Assembly (NCBI RefSeq): GCF_002355595.1
Contig: NZ_AP017422.1
Span: forward strand, 3,596,001 to 3,660,000
Length of the DNA: 64,000 nt
DNA from: Filimonas lacunae
GTDB lineage: Bacteria; Bacteroidota; Bacteroidia; Chitinophagales; Chitinophagaceae
Direction: 5' to 3'
Below, in pieces: positions 27,701 through 36,180 of the stretch. The notes under the pieces are model-generated. The model did no database searches. It had not been told where the DNA came from and was given only the letters and a program-made list of their open reading frames with translations. A program made the translations under genes and the position numbers. The stretch's first letter is position 1. Each line of letters opens with the position of its first letter.

Positions 27701-28119
27701 AGTTCTACCTGGCGGTTATCGGGCGCGGCACCAACAGGCAAATCCATTAACAAGGTTCTTTGTTTTTTAATAATCACCGTACCTTCTTTCACTTCATATT
27801 GAAAGGCCTGGTTTTTAAATACCGCTTTCAACGCTTCTTCCAGCGGGGTATCTTTTAAATCAATGGTTACCGGTGCGGCTGTGCGCAACTGCTCCATGTT
27901 AAAGATCATGCTCACTCCTGTTTGGGCGGCTATTTCACTAATCACTTCATGCAGCGGCTGTTTATGCACCGAAAGGGTTACCTTCTGCGATAAGCCGGTA
28001 GCGCTCACGTGCATACAAATCACAAGAAGCAAAGCAGTTAATCTCATATACAGCATTATTTTTCGGGACTGCAAAAGGCAAAGGACTGGCCCTATCCTTT
28101 TGCGAAGGATAAAATGCAT
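24754..28119 (-). CDS. SusC/RagA-family TonB-linked outer membrane transporter with STN domain
   Basis: About 1121 residues from the ATG at 28117-28119; an in-frame TTG at 28161 and ATGs at 28056/28047 are alternatives. Order: signal region (LYMRLTALLLVICMHVSATG), STN domain (LHEVISEIAAQTGVSMIFNM) that talks to the anti-sigma factor, carboxypeptidase-regulatory-like domain (GVPMAGVTVAIKGSKRTYVT), plug with the SusC hallmark TILKDAASTALYGSKAANG, then the 22-strand barrel ending in FSFSINASF. It imports its cargo with TonB energy, and together with SusD forms the capture complex. The STN plus FecR plus ECF arrangement predicts cell-surface signalling: cargo binding releases the sigma factor. 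A leader element shared with the other susC lies at 28188-28258. Confidence 0.93.
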   Translation of the reverse strand: MHFILRKRIGPVLCLLQSRKIMLYMRLTALLLVICMHVSATGLSQKVTLSVHKQPLHEVISEIAAQTGVSMIFNMEQLRTAAPVTIDLKDTPLEEALKAVFKNQAFQYEVKEGTVIIKKQRTLLMDLPVGAAPDNRQVELMVRVMDERGVPMAGVTVAIKGSKRTYVTNSNGLLALQDMPGEFVMIISSVGYEEQVIHVSPEMQAVAVHLKVKVNQLNTLELSTGMGVRKKESFTGAAAVYSGQDLKTVGNRNILESLRSLDPSFIKVENNLQGSNPNKLPDFEIRGRTSISTINLNDQFSSNPNQPLFILDGFETTLQAIYDLDMNRVASVTILKDAASTALYGSKAANGVVVVETKRPTPGRLQVSYNGDFQVDVPDLRSYNLMNAAEKLQFDKLAGRYSSTGQLGWESEAVYNARLAEVQKGVNTYWLSEPVQTGFSNKHSVQVTGGSPDLMVNAGILYSKQNGVMKGSGRDNWSGNINLSYRKGRVNISNLFTVRGNTAIESPYGSFSDFANAIPYYRKRNDDGSIPRYLDPLYDTSILNPLYNASIYSKNQTQQFAFQNNLQAIVTLSPSFRLQGAVLVGKGNTTTLVFIPPDNSAFQGLPANQQGSYQNTRLENSQYNANLMLTYAKLVNRHQFTASVRGDVQQQKNNTVGFTAVGFPYGTDGSPAFAYGFMPYSTPVASNITTRSVGFLTNLNYVYDRRFMLDAVYRLDGTSVFGSSRQFKPFVSAGLGWNLHNEQFMKQLKWVNLLKLRGNMGYSGNENIGTFSSVSLYNYISGNTNNFGQGLTVASLGNPVLDWQKTLQESYGVDFNLLNNRVSGSVEYFHKKTDPLAVGAAGTLPSSAGVNANYVLNLGYLTTKGWTVNVRVSPVYNLKDRIIWTIGVMGSNYTSRYGGFSNRLSELNKAEQDANGLSRYYDGYSPDDMWAVVSRGIDPATGVEVFQKKNGKLTYDYDPADIVKVGNTRPTIEGTMNTTLAYKDFTLGAVVRYQVGGYVFNNALFNKVETNSSATFNNNMDRRALYDRWQKPGDVAQFAGIGTYASRVMSSRFIQKDTHFTGESFSIGYRVNGGWVKKMQLQTLGINLYLNDIFRIESILTERGIDYPYARTFSFSINASF

Positions 28120-28187
28120 AACTTTAGCATGTTTTGGTTTTAAATGGAATTCTTTCAGCAAGAGGGAAGCCCAAAATCAAACGCCTG

Positions 28188-28258
28188 CCGGGGATGTTCG
28201 TAGCATCTCCGGTTTTTGTTTTCCGGGCTTGTGTCAGTTTTTTGTTACGTCATAAGCA
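28188..28258 (-). promoter_or_regulatory. susC leader element, copy 1 (TGCTTATGAC box plus hairpin)
   Basis: On the minus strand a TGCTTATGAC box (28249-28258) is followed 26 bp later by AAAACAAAAACCGGAGATGC and a stem-loop (28188-28196 with 28204-28212). The same order is found before the other susC at 36078-36157. It lies between the fecR and susC genes, so it may be an ECF-dependent promoter with a structured leader, or an RNA-level control element. On the plus strand the hairpin is followed by a T-run, as an antisense-facing terminator would be. Confidence 0.5.
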
Positions 28259-28282
28259 GTGATTGTTTACATATTATATGGA

Positions 28283-29446
28283 TTAAGGAAGTACGATTAC
28301 TTTGCGGCCTTCTATTTTGAAATGCCTGATTCCATTGCGCTCCAACAGCTCTAAAACCTTTTTGAGATCGCTGTTGCGGTTAATCACTCCACCATACCGC
28401 GTATCATCTGCCGGAGCCTGCATGTCAATATCTATATCATACCACCGCGAAACTTCCCGCAGCACATCTTCCAGCTTCCGGTCTTCAAAAATGAACAGCC
28501 CGTTCTTCCACGATAACACCTGGCGCATATTGGCTTTGCGGGTTACCAGGTAGGTTTCGGCCCCTACTGCCTGCTGGCCCGGTGTTAACAGCTCTGACTT
28601 ACTGCCTGCCGCCATCGTATGTGTTACCCGCACACTCCCGTTTACCAACGTGGTAGTAACAGCCGGTTCATCGGTATAGGCATGTATGTTAAACGCCGTA
28701 CCTAACACATCCACCACAGTTTTATTCACCTCCACTTTAAAAGGCTGCTGTGCATTGCGGGCCACTTCAAAATAGGCTTCGCCATTGAGCTTTACCACCC
28801 TTTCCTTACCTGCAAAAGCAGTGGGATAAGTGATGGAAGAGGCCGAGTTCATCTGCACCACAGTACCATCTGGTAGCACTATTTTATATTGTCCCCCGCG
28901 CGGCGTGGTAAGTGTGTTATACATTGCTGTAGCCGATGGCTTTTGCGCGCCGGATTTATTCGCTTTATCGTAAGCCAGCTGGCCGTTATTGAGTTTGATA
29001 ATACGAATGCCATTTTGCTCGGCAATAGCCCCGCTATCTGCCTGTTCCAGCACTATCTGTCGCCCATCGGCCAGGGTTAACACAGCTTTGTCACTGGCTG
29101 GTGCTGCTGGTGTGGTTTGGGCTGTTGGAATGGTTTCCTGTTTAGGCTGCTGCCTGTTGATAGTAAACCAGGTGATGCCTGCCACTGCCAGCACTACTGC
29201 AGCAGCAACTCCTATCCGGTAGCGCCTGAACAGCCCCACAACAGGCGCCTGCTGACGTTTTCCGGCTGTAATCACTTCCCAACTGGCCGCCTGCATCTGC
29301 TGCATGGCTTCTTCATCGGCAAAAGCGGTGGCATCGTATTCCAGTGCATGATACCATGCTTCCAGCAAAGCGCGCTCTTCTGCCGAAGCAGTACCTTCCC
29401 GGTACTTCTTCAACAATTCCTGTATATTATATTGTGTTGAACTCAC
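28283..29446 (-). CDS. FecR-family anti-sigma factor
   Basis: 387 residues. Residues 1-75 are the cytoplasmic sigma-binding part (LLKKYREGTASAEERALLEAW), followed by a transmembrane helix near 76-93 (GVAAAVVLAVAGITWF), the periplasmic FecR domain (NTLTTPRGGQYKIVLPDGT, NSASSITYP, GEAYFEVA) and a C-terminal DUF4974-type domain (FEDRKLEDVLREVSRWYDID) that contacts the STN domain of SusC. The reading frame opens with GTG (29444-29446), and no ATG fits the conserved N-terminus. It lies 70 bp downstream of the ECF sigma gene and 163 bp upstream of the susC start. Confidence 0.93.
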   Translation of the reverse strand: MSSTQYNIQELLKKYREGTASAEERALLEAWYHALEYDATAFADEEAMQQMQAASWEVITAGKRQQAPVVGLFRRYRIGVAAAVVLAVAGITWFTINRQQPKQETIPTAQTTPAAPASDKAVLTLADGRQIVLEQADSGAIAEQNGIRIIKLNNGQLAYDKANKSGAQKPSATAMYNTLTTPRGGQYKIVLPDGTVVQMNSASSITYPTAFAGKERVVKLNGEAYFEVARNAQQPFKVEVNKTVVDVLGTAFNIHAYTDEPAVTTTLVNGSVRVTHTMAAGSKSELLTPGQQAVGAETYLVTRKANMRQVLSWKNGLFIFEDRKLEDVLREVSRWYDIDIDMQAPADDTRYGGVINRNSDLKKVLELLERNGIRHFKIEGRKVIVLP

Positions 29447-29516
29447 GTTGCAGTATGCCTGTTTATATACTATAACAGGTAACTAAACGGGTAGTACTAT
29501 GCCGGATGGAAAAAAA

Positions 29517-30125
29517 TTAAAAAAGAAAGAAAAAACTGCCGAGGTTATGGCTGTCGAGGTGGGTGCGTATTTTTTCCAGCGCCGTATGCAACTGGTTTTT
29601 AACGGTTTGTGGCGCTATACCCAGCAGGCCGGCAATTTCAGCAATGCTCAGTTGTTGCTCGCGGCTGAGTATATAAATTTCCTTCATACGTGGCGGCATG
29701 GCTGCTACTGCCGCTGCCACACAAGCTTTTATTTCGCGGGTGCGGATGGTGCTGAAAATGGCATCTTCCGACTCTACCGGCTTAAAAGGCTGCGCCATGA
29801 GGTAATTAAGCCGCACAGTTTGCTTTTCGAAATAGTTGAAAATGCGGTTACGCAGGGCCACAAACAGGTAGCCACCCAGGTCGGTTTCCTGTAGCAGCCG
29901 GTCGGGATTATCCCAAAGGGCAATAAACAGCTCCTGCACCAGGTCGCGCGCATCATCGGCATTGCGGGTGCGCTTGTAGGCGGCCTGGAACAAATCGGGC
30001 CAGTATTTATCGTAAATGGCTTTAAAGGCCTCCCGGCTGCCGCCAGTGGCTTGTTGCTGCAAATCCGGTTGGGGTAACGGATGGGGTTTGCCGCTCTTCT
30101 CTTCGCTATAGTCAGTATCAGTCAA
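29517..30125 (-). CDS. ECF-subfamily RNA polymerase sigma-70 factor
   Basis: 202 residues with sigma region 2 (FKAIYDKYWPDLFQAAYKRT, DARDLVQELFIALW) and region 4 helix-turn-helix (LSIAEIAGLLGIAPQTVKNQ). It presumably transcribes the susC operon when released from the FecR protein next door. The start is unusual: the only initiation codons in frame near the 5' end are TTG (30123-30125) and a preceding CTG. The nearest in-frame ATG (30203) is cut off by a TAG. The extended N-terminus (TDTDYSEEKSGKPHPLPQP) is acidic and Pro-rich and not part of region 2. Confidence 0.92.
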   Translation of the reverse strand: MTDTDYSEEKSGKPHPLPQPDLQQQATGGSREAFKAIYDKYWPDLFQAAYKRTRNADDARDLVQELFIALWDNPDRLLQETDLGGYLFVALRNRIFNYFEKQTVRLNYLMAQPFKPVESEDAIFSTIRTREIKACVAAAVAAMPPRMKEIYILSREQQLSIAEIAGLLGIAPQTVKNQLHTALEKIRTHLDSHNLGSFFFLF

Positions 30126-30296
30126 CAGCGTAAAAGTAGGGTGTTTTGGGGATTTGTGCAGTTGTGTTGTTTGTACTTAGAGTTGCTAAAGGGGGTTAAA
30201 CATCTCCCAACACAATGCAATGAAACCCAATTTCATATACATCTGCTATCAAATATCCCTCAAAATAATTTAATGGGCAACCATCTTCTTACTAAA

Positions 30297-30329
30297 AAGG
30301 TTCATTGCCAAAACATGACAATGAACCTT
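30297..30329 (-). terminator. intrinsic terminator after the TlpA gene
   Basis: A perfect 11-bp stem (AAGGTTCATTG at 30297-30307, complement at 30319-30329) is followed on the minus strand by CCTTTTTAG. It ends the second SusC/SusD operon. Confidence 0.88.
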
Positions 30330-30343
30330 ATCCAGCCACTATC

Positions 30344-31222
30344 CTACTTACCTAAAATCGTTTCCAGCGCAGTATGCAGTTGCTCCCCACGAATATTTTT
30401 GGCCACAATTTTACCAGATGGGTCTAAAAGGTAGTTTTGTGGTATAGCATGTACATCGTACAGCTCGGCAGCCGGACTGCTCCAACCTTTCAGATCTGAA
30501 ATTTGTGTCCAGGGCATGGCATCATCATGAATGGCCTTCAGCCATGCTTCTTTTGCTTTTTCGTTGTCAAGCGACACGCCTAATACGGTAAAGTTTTTAT
30601 CCTTGTATTTCTCATACGCTTTTAACACGTTAGGGTTCTCGGCACGGCAGGGCTTACACCAGCTGGCCCAAAAGTCAACAAGCACATATTTACCTTTAAA
30701 ATCCCGGGTTGATACTGCTTTCCCTGTTGTGTCAGGTGCAGAGAAAACAGGGCCCATCTGGCCAATACCCAACAGCCTGGCTTTTTCAATTCTGGCTGCA
30801 AATGCTTTGCCTGCTTCGGATTGCTGCACAGCAGGCGACAGCTTTTTAAACAGAGGGTCTACCACTTCTGCATGAATGATAAAAGCACCATTATCCAGAT
30901 CCTTAATCGCATTCAAAGCATAAGGCGATTCCGGATGCTGATCAATATACATCCGGCTAATCTGATGCGATTGCTCTTTTAACACATCAAACTGCTTCAT
31001 ATAAGCTTTGGAAAAAGCAGTATCCTTTTTTTGTTCCGGCGAAAGCTTTGTCCATTCCTGCGTAAGTGAATCGCGTTGTTTGTTCACGCCTGCATATAAA
31101 TTGTCATAAGCCTGTTGTTCCGGCGTCTTCTCTTTGGAAGCGGGTGTGCTGCCAGAAGGAGTTTGTGCAATGGTAGCTCCCGTTAAGGATAACGCTACGA
31201 TGGTTACTATGGAAATTTTCAT
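30344..31222 (-). CDS. TlpA-like thioredoxin-family lipid/periplasmic oxidoreductase
   Basis: 292 residues with a signal peptide (MKISIVTIVALSLTGATIAQ). The first ~140 mature residues are helical and polar (EKTPEQQAYDNLYAGVNKQR...), as in the N-terminal half of many Bacteroidota TlpA proteins. Residues ~160-290 are a thioredoxin fold with DFWASWCKPCRAENP, i.e. a CKPC active site, and the cis-Pro region HAIPQNYLLDPSG. It should reduce or isomerise disulphides in the periplasm. It is 11 bp downstream of SusD, making it the last gene of the second ECF/SusCD operon; cargo with disulphides, such as a peptide, is a reasonable guess. Confidence 0.92.
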   Translation of the reverse strand: MKISIVTIVALSLTGATIAQTPSGSTPASKEKTPEQQAYDNLYAGVNKQRDSLTQEWTKLSPEQKKDTAFSKAYMKQFDVLKEQSHQISRMYIDQHPESPYALNAIKDLDNGAFIIHAEVVDPLFKKLSPAVQQSEAGKAFAARIEKARLLGIGQMGPVFSAPDTTGKAVSTRDFKGKYVLVDFWASWCKPCRAENPNVLKAYEKYKDKNFTVLGVSLDNEKAKEAWLKAIHDDAMPWTQISDLKGWSSPAAELYDVHAIPQNYLLDPSGKIVAKNIRGEQLHTALETILGK

Positions 31223-31233
31223 ATTTTTTTTGT

Positions 31234-32664
31234 TTAATTATATCCTAAGTTCTGAGACAGGTTTACATTCTTCGTTCTTTCCGCGCTGGGTACAGGATAC
31301 AACGCATCTGTTGTTTCCCACAATCCGGGTTTAAGCGCAGTAATAACAGAATCCACTTTAGCGGTACGTTTCAGATCCAGCCAGCGATGGCCCCATTCTG
31401 AAAAAAGCTCTACTCTTCTTTCCTGTGCCACTGCTGCCAGCAATTCGCCCTGCGTGGCTGCTGGTGTATTACCTAAGCCTGCACGTTTTCTGATAACATT
31501 AATATCTTCTGTGGCGCCGGTTAAGTTCTTCTGTTGCGCCCTTGCTTCTGCCCTTACCAGGTATTGCTCTGCCAGCCTTAGCACAACGTCATACTCCTGG
31601 TTTACTTTCGTTTTAGTGTGGTATTTATAAGGATAATAATAATCAGCAGAAATATTCACCCAGCTGGCCTTACGCTTATCGTTCACTTCAAATGCCGCTA
31701 ACAGATTCGGCATCACTACAAAATAAGGGATTACACCGGCATTAGGAACCGTTTGCGCCCCTACAAAAGGATAGCCAAATACAGACGTATCAAAGTCCCA
31801 GATAGCTTCTGTACTGGATGTTAAAAACACAGTAGAGAGATCACCTGGCAAGGTATATAATGCTGCCGCATTGATCACCTGGGTGGCGGCTGCTTCTGCC
31901 TTATCATTGTCGCCATGATACAGATACACACGTGCCAGCAATGCAGCGGCCGCATATTTGTTTACCCGGGTACGGTTGCTGCCCGATGGATACGTTTCTG
32001 TTAACAGCGTTACAGCCTGCTCCAGATCAGTAATAATCTGGTTATATACCAGCGAAGCGGCTGCACGTGAAGCGGTTTGATTATCCTGCACTACTGTAGT
32101 GGTCATCAAAGGCACATCACCATACAGGTTCACCAGATAAAAATGACAAAAGGCACGGATAAACAAAGCTTCGCCTGTAGCCTGGTTTTTATAAGCAGTG
32201 GGAAAGCTGCTGACAGCCACACCCTCTATAATAGCATTGGCCCTGTAAATAGCAGCATAAGAATCGGTCCATACATTGGCTACATTCGATTCATTAGATA
32301 CCAGTCCGTTGGTGGTATATTGATCGAAGGTTGTGCCATTATACGTTAGTTCATCGGCCAGCAAGCCATTTAAAAGGCTTATTCCTGCCCCATAAGTAGG
32401 GATATTGCTGCTGGTGCTGTTACTGGAAGAGTACAAGCCGCCATACATGCCTGCAATGGCCGCTTCTGCACCTGCCTGATCCAGGAAAACACCGGAGGAA
32501 GCTATCTGGTTTTTAGGCACGCCTACCTCTGTTAATTTCTTGCAGCCTGTAATCGTCATCACCCCTATACAACCCAGAAGGAATAATGGAATACGACCTG
32601 TATATTTTACCATGTGGATTATTTTTAGCGTAAGGGCATTATTTATGAATAGACTCTTTTTCAT
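31234..32664 (-). CDS. RagB/SusD-family surface lipoprotein (second locus)
   Basis: 476 residues from 32664, or 459 from the ATG at 32613. The shorter form begins MVKYTGRIPLFLLGCIGVMT and gives a cleaner lipoprotein signal (MTITGCKKLT); the longer start is closer to the SusC stop (8 bp). SusD features: FLDQAGAEAAIAGMYGGLYS, GEALFIRAFCHFYLVNLYGD with the following VPL segment, and a C-terminal ELFSEWGHRWLDLKR motif typical of the family. Closer to ordinary SusD proteins than the copy at 23321. It binds the cargo of the SusC at 32673; ligand unknown. Confidence 0.93.
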   Translation of the reverse strand: MKKSLFINNALTLKIIHMVKYTGRIPLFLLGCIGVMTITGCKKLTEVGVPKNQIASSGVFLDQAGAEAAIAGMYGGLYSSSNSTSSNIPTYGAGISLLNGLLADELTYNGTTFDQYTTNGLVSNESNVANVWTDSYAAIYRANAIIEGVAVSSFPTAYKNQATGEALFIRAFCHFYLVNLYGDVPLMTTTVVQDNQTASRAAASLVYNQIITDLEQAVTLLTETYPSGSNRTRVNKYAAAALLARVYLYHGDNDKAEAAATQVINAAALYTLPGDLSTVFLTSSTEAIWDFDTSVFGYPFVGAQTVPNAGVIPYFVVMPNLLAAFEVNDKRKASWVNISADYYYPYKYHTKTKVNQEYDVVLRLAEQYLVRAEARAQQKNLTGATEDINVIRKRAGLGNTPAATQGELLAAVAQERRVELFSEWGHRWLDLKRTAKVDSVITALKPGLWETTDALYPVPSAERTKNVNLSQNLGYN

Positions 32665-32672
32665 CCTGATTG

Positions 32673-35600
32673 TTATAAAGATGTTTGTAAACCTAAGCTC
32701 ATTAATTTCATGGGAGGAACAGCAGTGCCCATTGTCTCCGGATCAAGCCCCAGGTATTTGGTAATGGTGAAAAGGTTTTGACCACGCATATACACATTAA
32801 AATTCCTGAGCCCGATACGACGGATGAATGCATTGTCAATATTGTAGCTCAGTGATACCGTTTTCAGGCGTATAAAAGAAGCATCTGATATAGCTGCATC
32901 TGATAACTTATACAAATTAAAAGCAGTAGCCGCAGGCGAAGCAGTAAGTGTAGTATAAGTAAATGGTTTACTTAACACATCTTCCGGCACATTCGTGCTT
33001 CTGCCAGGAATGGAAGTATTGTAATAAATATTATACCCTTGCTTTTTTACAAACTGGAAAAGAAAATCTAGCTGAAAGCCTTTATAAGTAAAAGTGTTAT
33101 TAATGCCGCCCATGTATTTGGGAGCCGTGCTTCCTGCTACACCATAATCTCCTTTTCCGGTGGTAGTAAATGATCCGGCAGTGATAGCGCCATTTTTATC
33201 CAGATCCTGAAACTGGGCAATCCCTTCTTTAAACCCTGTAAAATGGTAAGCCTGCAATACGGAAAGGGGCTGACCTATTACTAATGAGTTAGCATAAGAA
33301 GAACTGGATAACCCGGTATACGAAACCAATTTGTTTTTAGGTATAGTAACGTTTACAGATGTGTTCCAGCTGAATGTACCTTTTATTATATTTTTTGAGT
33401 TGACGGTAAATTCCCATCCGGTATTCTGCACCAGCGCAGGTAAATTACCCACATAAGAAGTAAAACCTGTTTGCGTAGGCACCGGAACACTTAATAATAA
33501 ATTAGTAGAGCGATTGCGATACCAGGCCGCAGTAAGTGAAATTCTGTCGTCTAAGAAGTTCACATCTGCTGCCAGTTCCAGCTTTTTGGTTACCTCCCAG
33601 CTGAACTTATCATTAGACAACCTGACAGGATTTAAAGCACTTACACCGTTGTAAGAAGGATATAAACTAAAGCTGGAATAAAGCGATAAATAAGCATAGT
33701 CTCCTACCTGATCGTTACCCAGCGTACCATAACTACCGCGTAGTTTACCAAAGCTTATCCATGGCAAATGATGTCTGGCCCATTTTTCCTCGGTGAAAAT
33801 CCAGGCTCCGCCAACGCTTCCAAAGTTACCAAAGCGCTTACCCGGCCCAAAACGGGAAGATCCATCTCTTCGGCCATTAAAATTGAGGATGTATTTGCTG
33901 GACAAGCTGTAGGTAATACGGCCAAACATGGACAGGTACTTATTATCGAGAAAACCACTACCTGATAATAACTGTGTTACAGATGACAGATCATTATATA
34001 ACAAGTCGTTGGTGAACGAACCTGTAATAAAATATGGCTCTACAAATTTGGTACGCTGGTAGGTGCCTCCTGCCAGCACATCCAGCTTACCTGAACCTAT
34101 TCTGCGCGTGTAATTCAGCTGCGGTTCAATATTGTATACCTGGGTATAGTTGGTTTGTAAGGTAACACTACCAGTAGTGGTGGTATTGGGGTTGCGGGAA
34201 GCACGGGTGCTTGCTTTTACCGAACTCACAGTAAGCCTGTTAAAGCCCAGGTCAGTTTTAAAACTCAGGCCAGGCAGGATGTTGAACTTCAAAGTACTGT
34301 TGGCTATAATGTTATCGCTGGTAAAGCTCATAGGCCCTTTTAAGGCTGCAGCCGGATTGGTATAGTTGTTATCCCAATAAAAGCTTCCATCTGCTTTATA
34401 CAGGGGCAAATTAGGTGGCAGTGCGTACACGCCGCTCACAGAAGCATTGGGAAGATTGTTGATGTTTTTTGTATAAGCGCCAGATAAATTAATACTGAAA
34501 ATATTTTTCTCCGACTGGCTTTGAATATTAAAACGCACCGTGCCTTTATTATCGGAATAGCTGCCAGGCACTACGGCTGATTGATGCCGGAAGTTGCTGC
34601 TGATAAGGTATTGCGTATTTTTAGCGCCGCCCGAAATACCTACCGTAGCATCTGTAAAATGGGAATTGTTACCCATAATATATTTCAGAAAATCAGTTTC
34701 ACCACTACCAAAGTTGATGAGATCAGGCGCATTGGCTACAGTAGGTGTAATATTATCATTCGCAAAAGCCTTTTTACGCATAGCCAGGTATTGCTCTGTA
34801 GAAAGCATATGAATACCCCGTGTTATTTTACTGATACCGGAATACACATTGGCATCTATCTTCATCGTGCCAGACTTTCCTTTTTTGGTAGTGATCACCA
34901 CTACACCGTTGGCAGCCCTGGAACCATAAATGGCAGTAGCATCCGCATCTTTTAAAATTTCGATGGCTTCAATGTCACTGGTAGGAATGTTATCAAAAGG
35001 ACTAAGCCCTCCACCCACTATAGCAGTGGGGCTATAGGTGCCACTGGAATTTTCAGTGGCTGCAGAGCTATATGGAACACCATCTATAATATATAATGGA
35101 TTGATACCTGCACTAATGCTGTTTTGTCCCCTTATCTGCAAGGAAACGGTAGAACCGGCCACACCAGCCGCTTCCGTAATATACACCCCTGCTGCCCTTC
35201 CGGCTAATGCCTGCAACGGATTAGATACAGGCTGCTTTTGTAACTGCTCAGATTTTACAGAAGTTACCGATCCGGTAGCCATGCGCCGGGTGGTGGTGCC
35301 GTAAGCCACTATCTGAATATCATCCAGTGCGTTTTTACCAGCCACCATTGCTACCGTGATAAAATGCTGGTTGTCTATTTCCACTATTTTGGTATCGTAT
35401 CCCACATAGGAGAAAATAAGATACCGGGCAGCTTCACTTACGGTAACTGAAAAAGAACCATCTGCACGGGAAGCAGTAGTACCTGTAATTACCAGCGGAG
35501 CCCATTCTGCATGGGCAGGATTGCCGGTAATAGCCGCTTTAATATTTACGCCTGCTAACGGCTGATTATGCTCATCCACTATTTTTCCCTGTATTTCAAT

Positions 35601-35999
35601 ACCGGGTGGTGGGGGAATATAGTTATTGTAAGCCGCATTCAATTTCCGGCTTACAATAATGCTTTTGTCCTCTACCACAAAGCTAACCGTTTGCCCTTCC
35701 AGCGCCTTTTCCAGCGCAGCTTGCAAAGAGGTGTTCTGAAAAGCGGCATTGATCGTTTTTTTATCGTTCAATACCTTGTCCGCATAAATAACATCATAAC
35801 CTGTTTGTCTTTTAATTTCCCGGAAAAAGCTTTTGAGACTGATCCCGTTCTTTTTAATGGTTACCTGCTGCGCAAAACCAGCAGCATTTGCCTGCAACAA
35901 AGTGCACATTATGATGGCAATTGTCAATTTCATAATGAGAAATAGTTTAGACACACGCCTGCATAGCGTAGCGCCCGCCTGATAAGCAGAGAAATTCAT
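32673..35999 (-). CDS. SusC/RagA-family TonB-linked outer membrane transporter with STN domain (second locus)
   Basis: 1108 residues. After a short N-terminal extension a signal peptide follows (IMKLTIAIIMCTLLQANAAG), then the STN domain (GISLKSFFREIKRQTGYDVI), a carboxypeptidase-regulatory-like domain (DEHNQPLAGVNIKAAITGNP), the plug with EILKDADATAIYGSRAANG, and the barrel. It has the SusC-type plug motif and a C-terminal MSLGLQTSL. Co-translated with SusD. STN plus the upstream FecR and ECF genes predict cargo-induced transcription. Compared with the copy at 24754 it lacks DUF4843, PKD-like, ABC and MutS partners, so the two systems differ in what happens after import. Confidence 0.93.
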   Translation of the reverse strand: MNFSAYQAGATLCRRVSKLFLIMKLTIAIIMCTLLQANAAGFAQQVTIKKNGISLKSFFREIKRQTGYDVIYADKVLNDKKTINAAFQNTSLQAALEKALEGQTVSFVVEDKSIIVSRKLNAAYNNYIPPPPGIEIQGKIVDEHNQPLAGVNIKAAITGNPAHAEWAPLVITGTTASRADGSFSVTVSEAARYLIFSYVGYDTKIVEIDNQHFITVAMVAGKNALDDIQIVAYGTTTRRMATGSVTSVKSEQLQKQPVSNPLQALAGRAAGVYITEAAGVAGSTVSLQIRGQNSISAGINPLYIIDGVPYSSAATENSSGTYSPTAIVGGGLSPFDNIPTSDIEAIEILKDADATAIYGSRAANGVVVITTKKGKSGTMKIDANVYSGISKITRGIHMLSTEQYLAMRKKAFANDNITPTVANAPDLINFGSGETDFLKYIMGNNSHFTDATVGISGGAKNTQYLISSNFRHQSAVVPGSYSDNKGTVRFNIQSQSEKNIFSINLSGAYTKNINNLPNASVSGVYALPPNLPLYKADGSFYWDNNYTNPAAALKGPMSFTSDNIIANSTLKFNILPGLSFKTDLGFNRLTVSSVKASTRASRNPNTTTTGSVTLQTNYTQVYNIEPQLNYTRRIGSGKLDVLAGGTYQRTKFVEPYFITGSFTNDLLYNDLSSVTQLLSGSGFLDNKYLSMFGRITYSLSSKYILNFNGRRDGSSRFGPGKRFGNFGSVGGAWIFTEEKWARHHLPWISFGKLRGSYGTLGNDQVGDYAYLSLYSSFSLYPSYNGVSALNPVRLSNDKFSWEVTKKLELAADVNFLDDRISLTAAWYRNRSTNLLLSVPVPTQTGFTSYVGNLPALVQNTGWEFTVNSKNIIKGTFSWNTSVNVTIPKNKLVSYTGLSSSSYANSLVIGQPLSVLQAYHFTGFKEGIAQFQDLDKNGAITAGSFTTTGKGDYGVAGSTAPKYMGGINNTFTYKGFQLDFLFQFVKKQGYNIYYNTSIPGRSTNVPEDVLSKPFTYTTLTASPAATAFNLYKLSDAAISDASFIRLKTVSLSYNIDNAFIRRIGLRNFNVYMRGQNLFTITKYLGLDPETMGTAVPPMKLMSLGLQTSL

Positions 36000-36077
36000 A
36001 CTTTTGTAATGTTCGGGTTAATAAATATTGCAAATACCTTTTCCGGGTAACCGGAAAGATTAACTCTGAAACATCCG

Positions 36078-36157
36078 CCGGATGGTGTTACCAGCACCTC
36101 CGGTTTTTTGTTTTGGTTATGTGTGCTGTTTACAGTTTCATTTTTTAGTCATAAGCA
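36078..36157 (-). promoter_or_regulatory. susC leader element, copy 2
   Basis: The minus strand has TGCTTATGAC (36148-36157), then about 33 bp later AAAACAAAAAACCGGAGGTG and a stem-loop (36078-36087 with 36095-36103, one bulge). It parallels the element at 28188-28258 in order, sequence and place between fecR and susC. Confidence 0.5.
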
Positions 36158-36180
36158 TGTTTTAGTGATCAATAAAGGGA

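Noticed and set aside
28188-28222. Terminator for the first susC operon
   Set aside because: The T-run is on the plus strand, opposite to the direction of all local genes; treated as part of a leader element.
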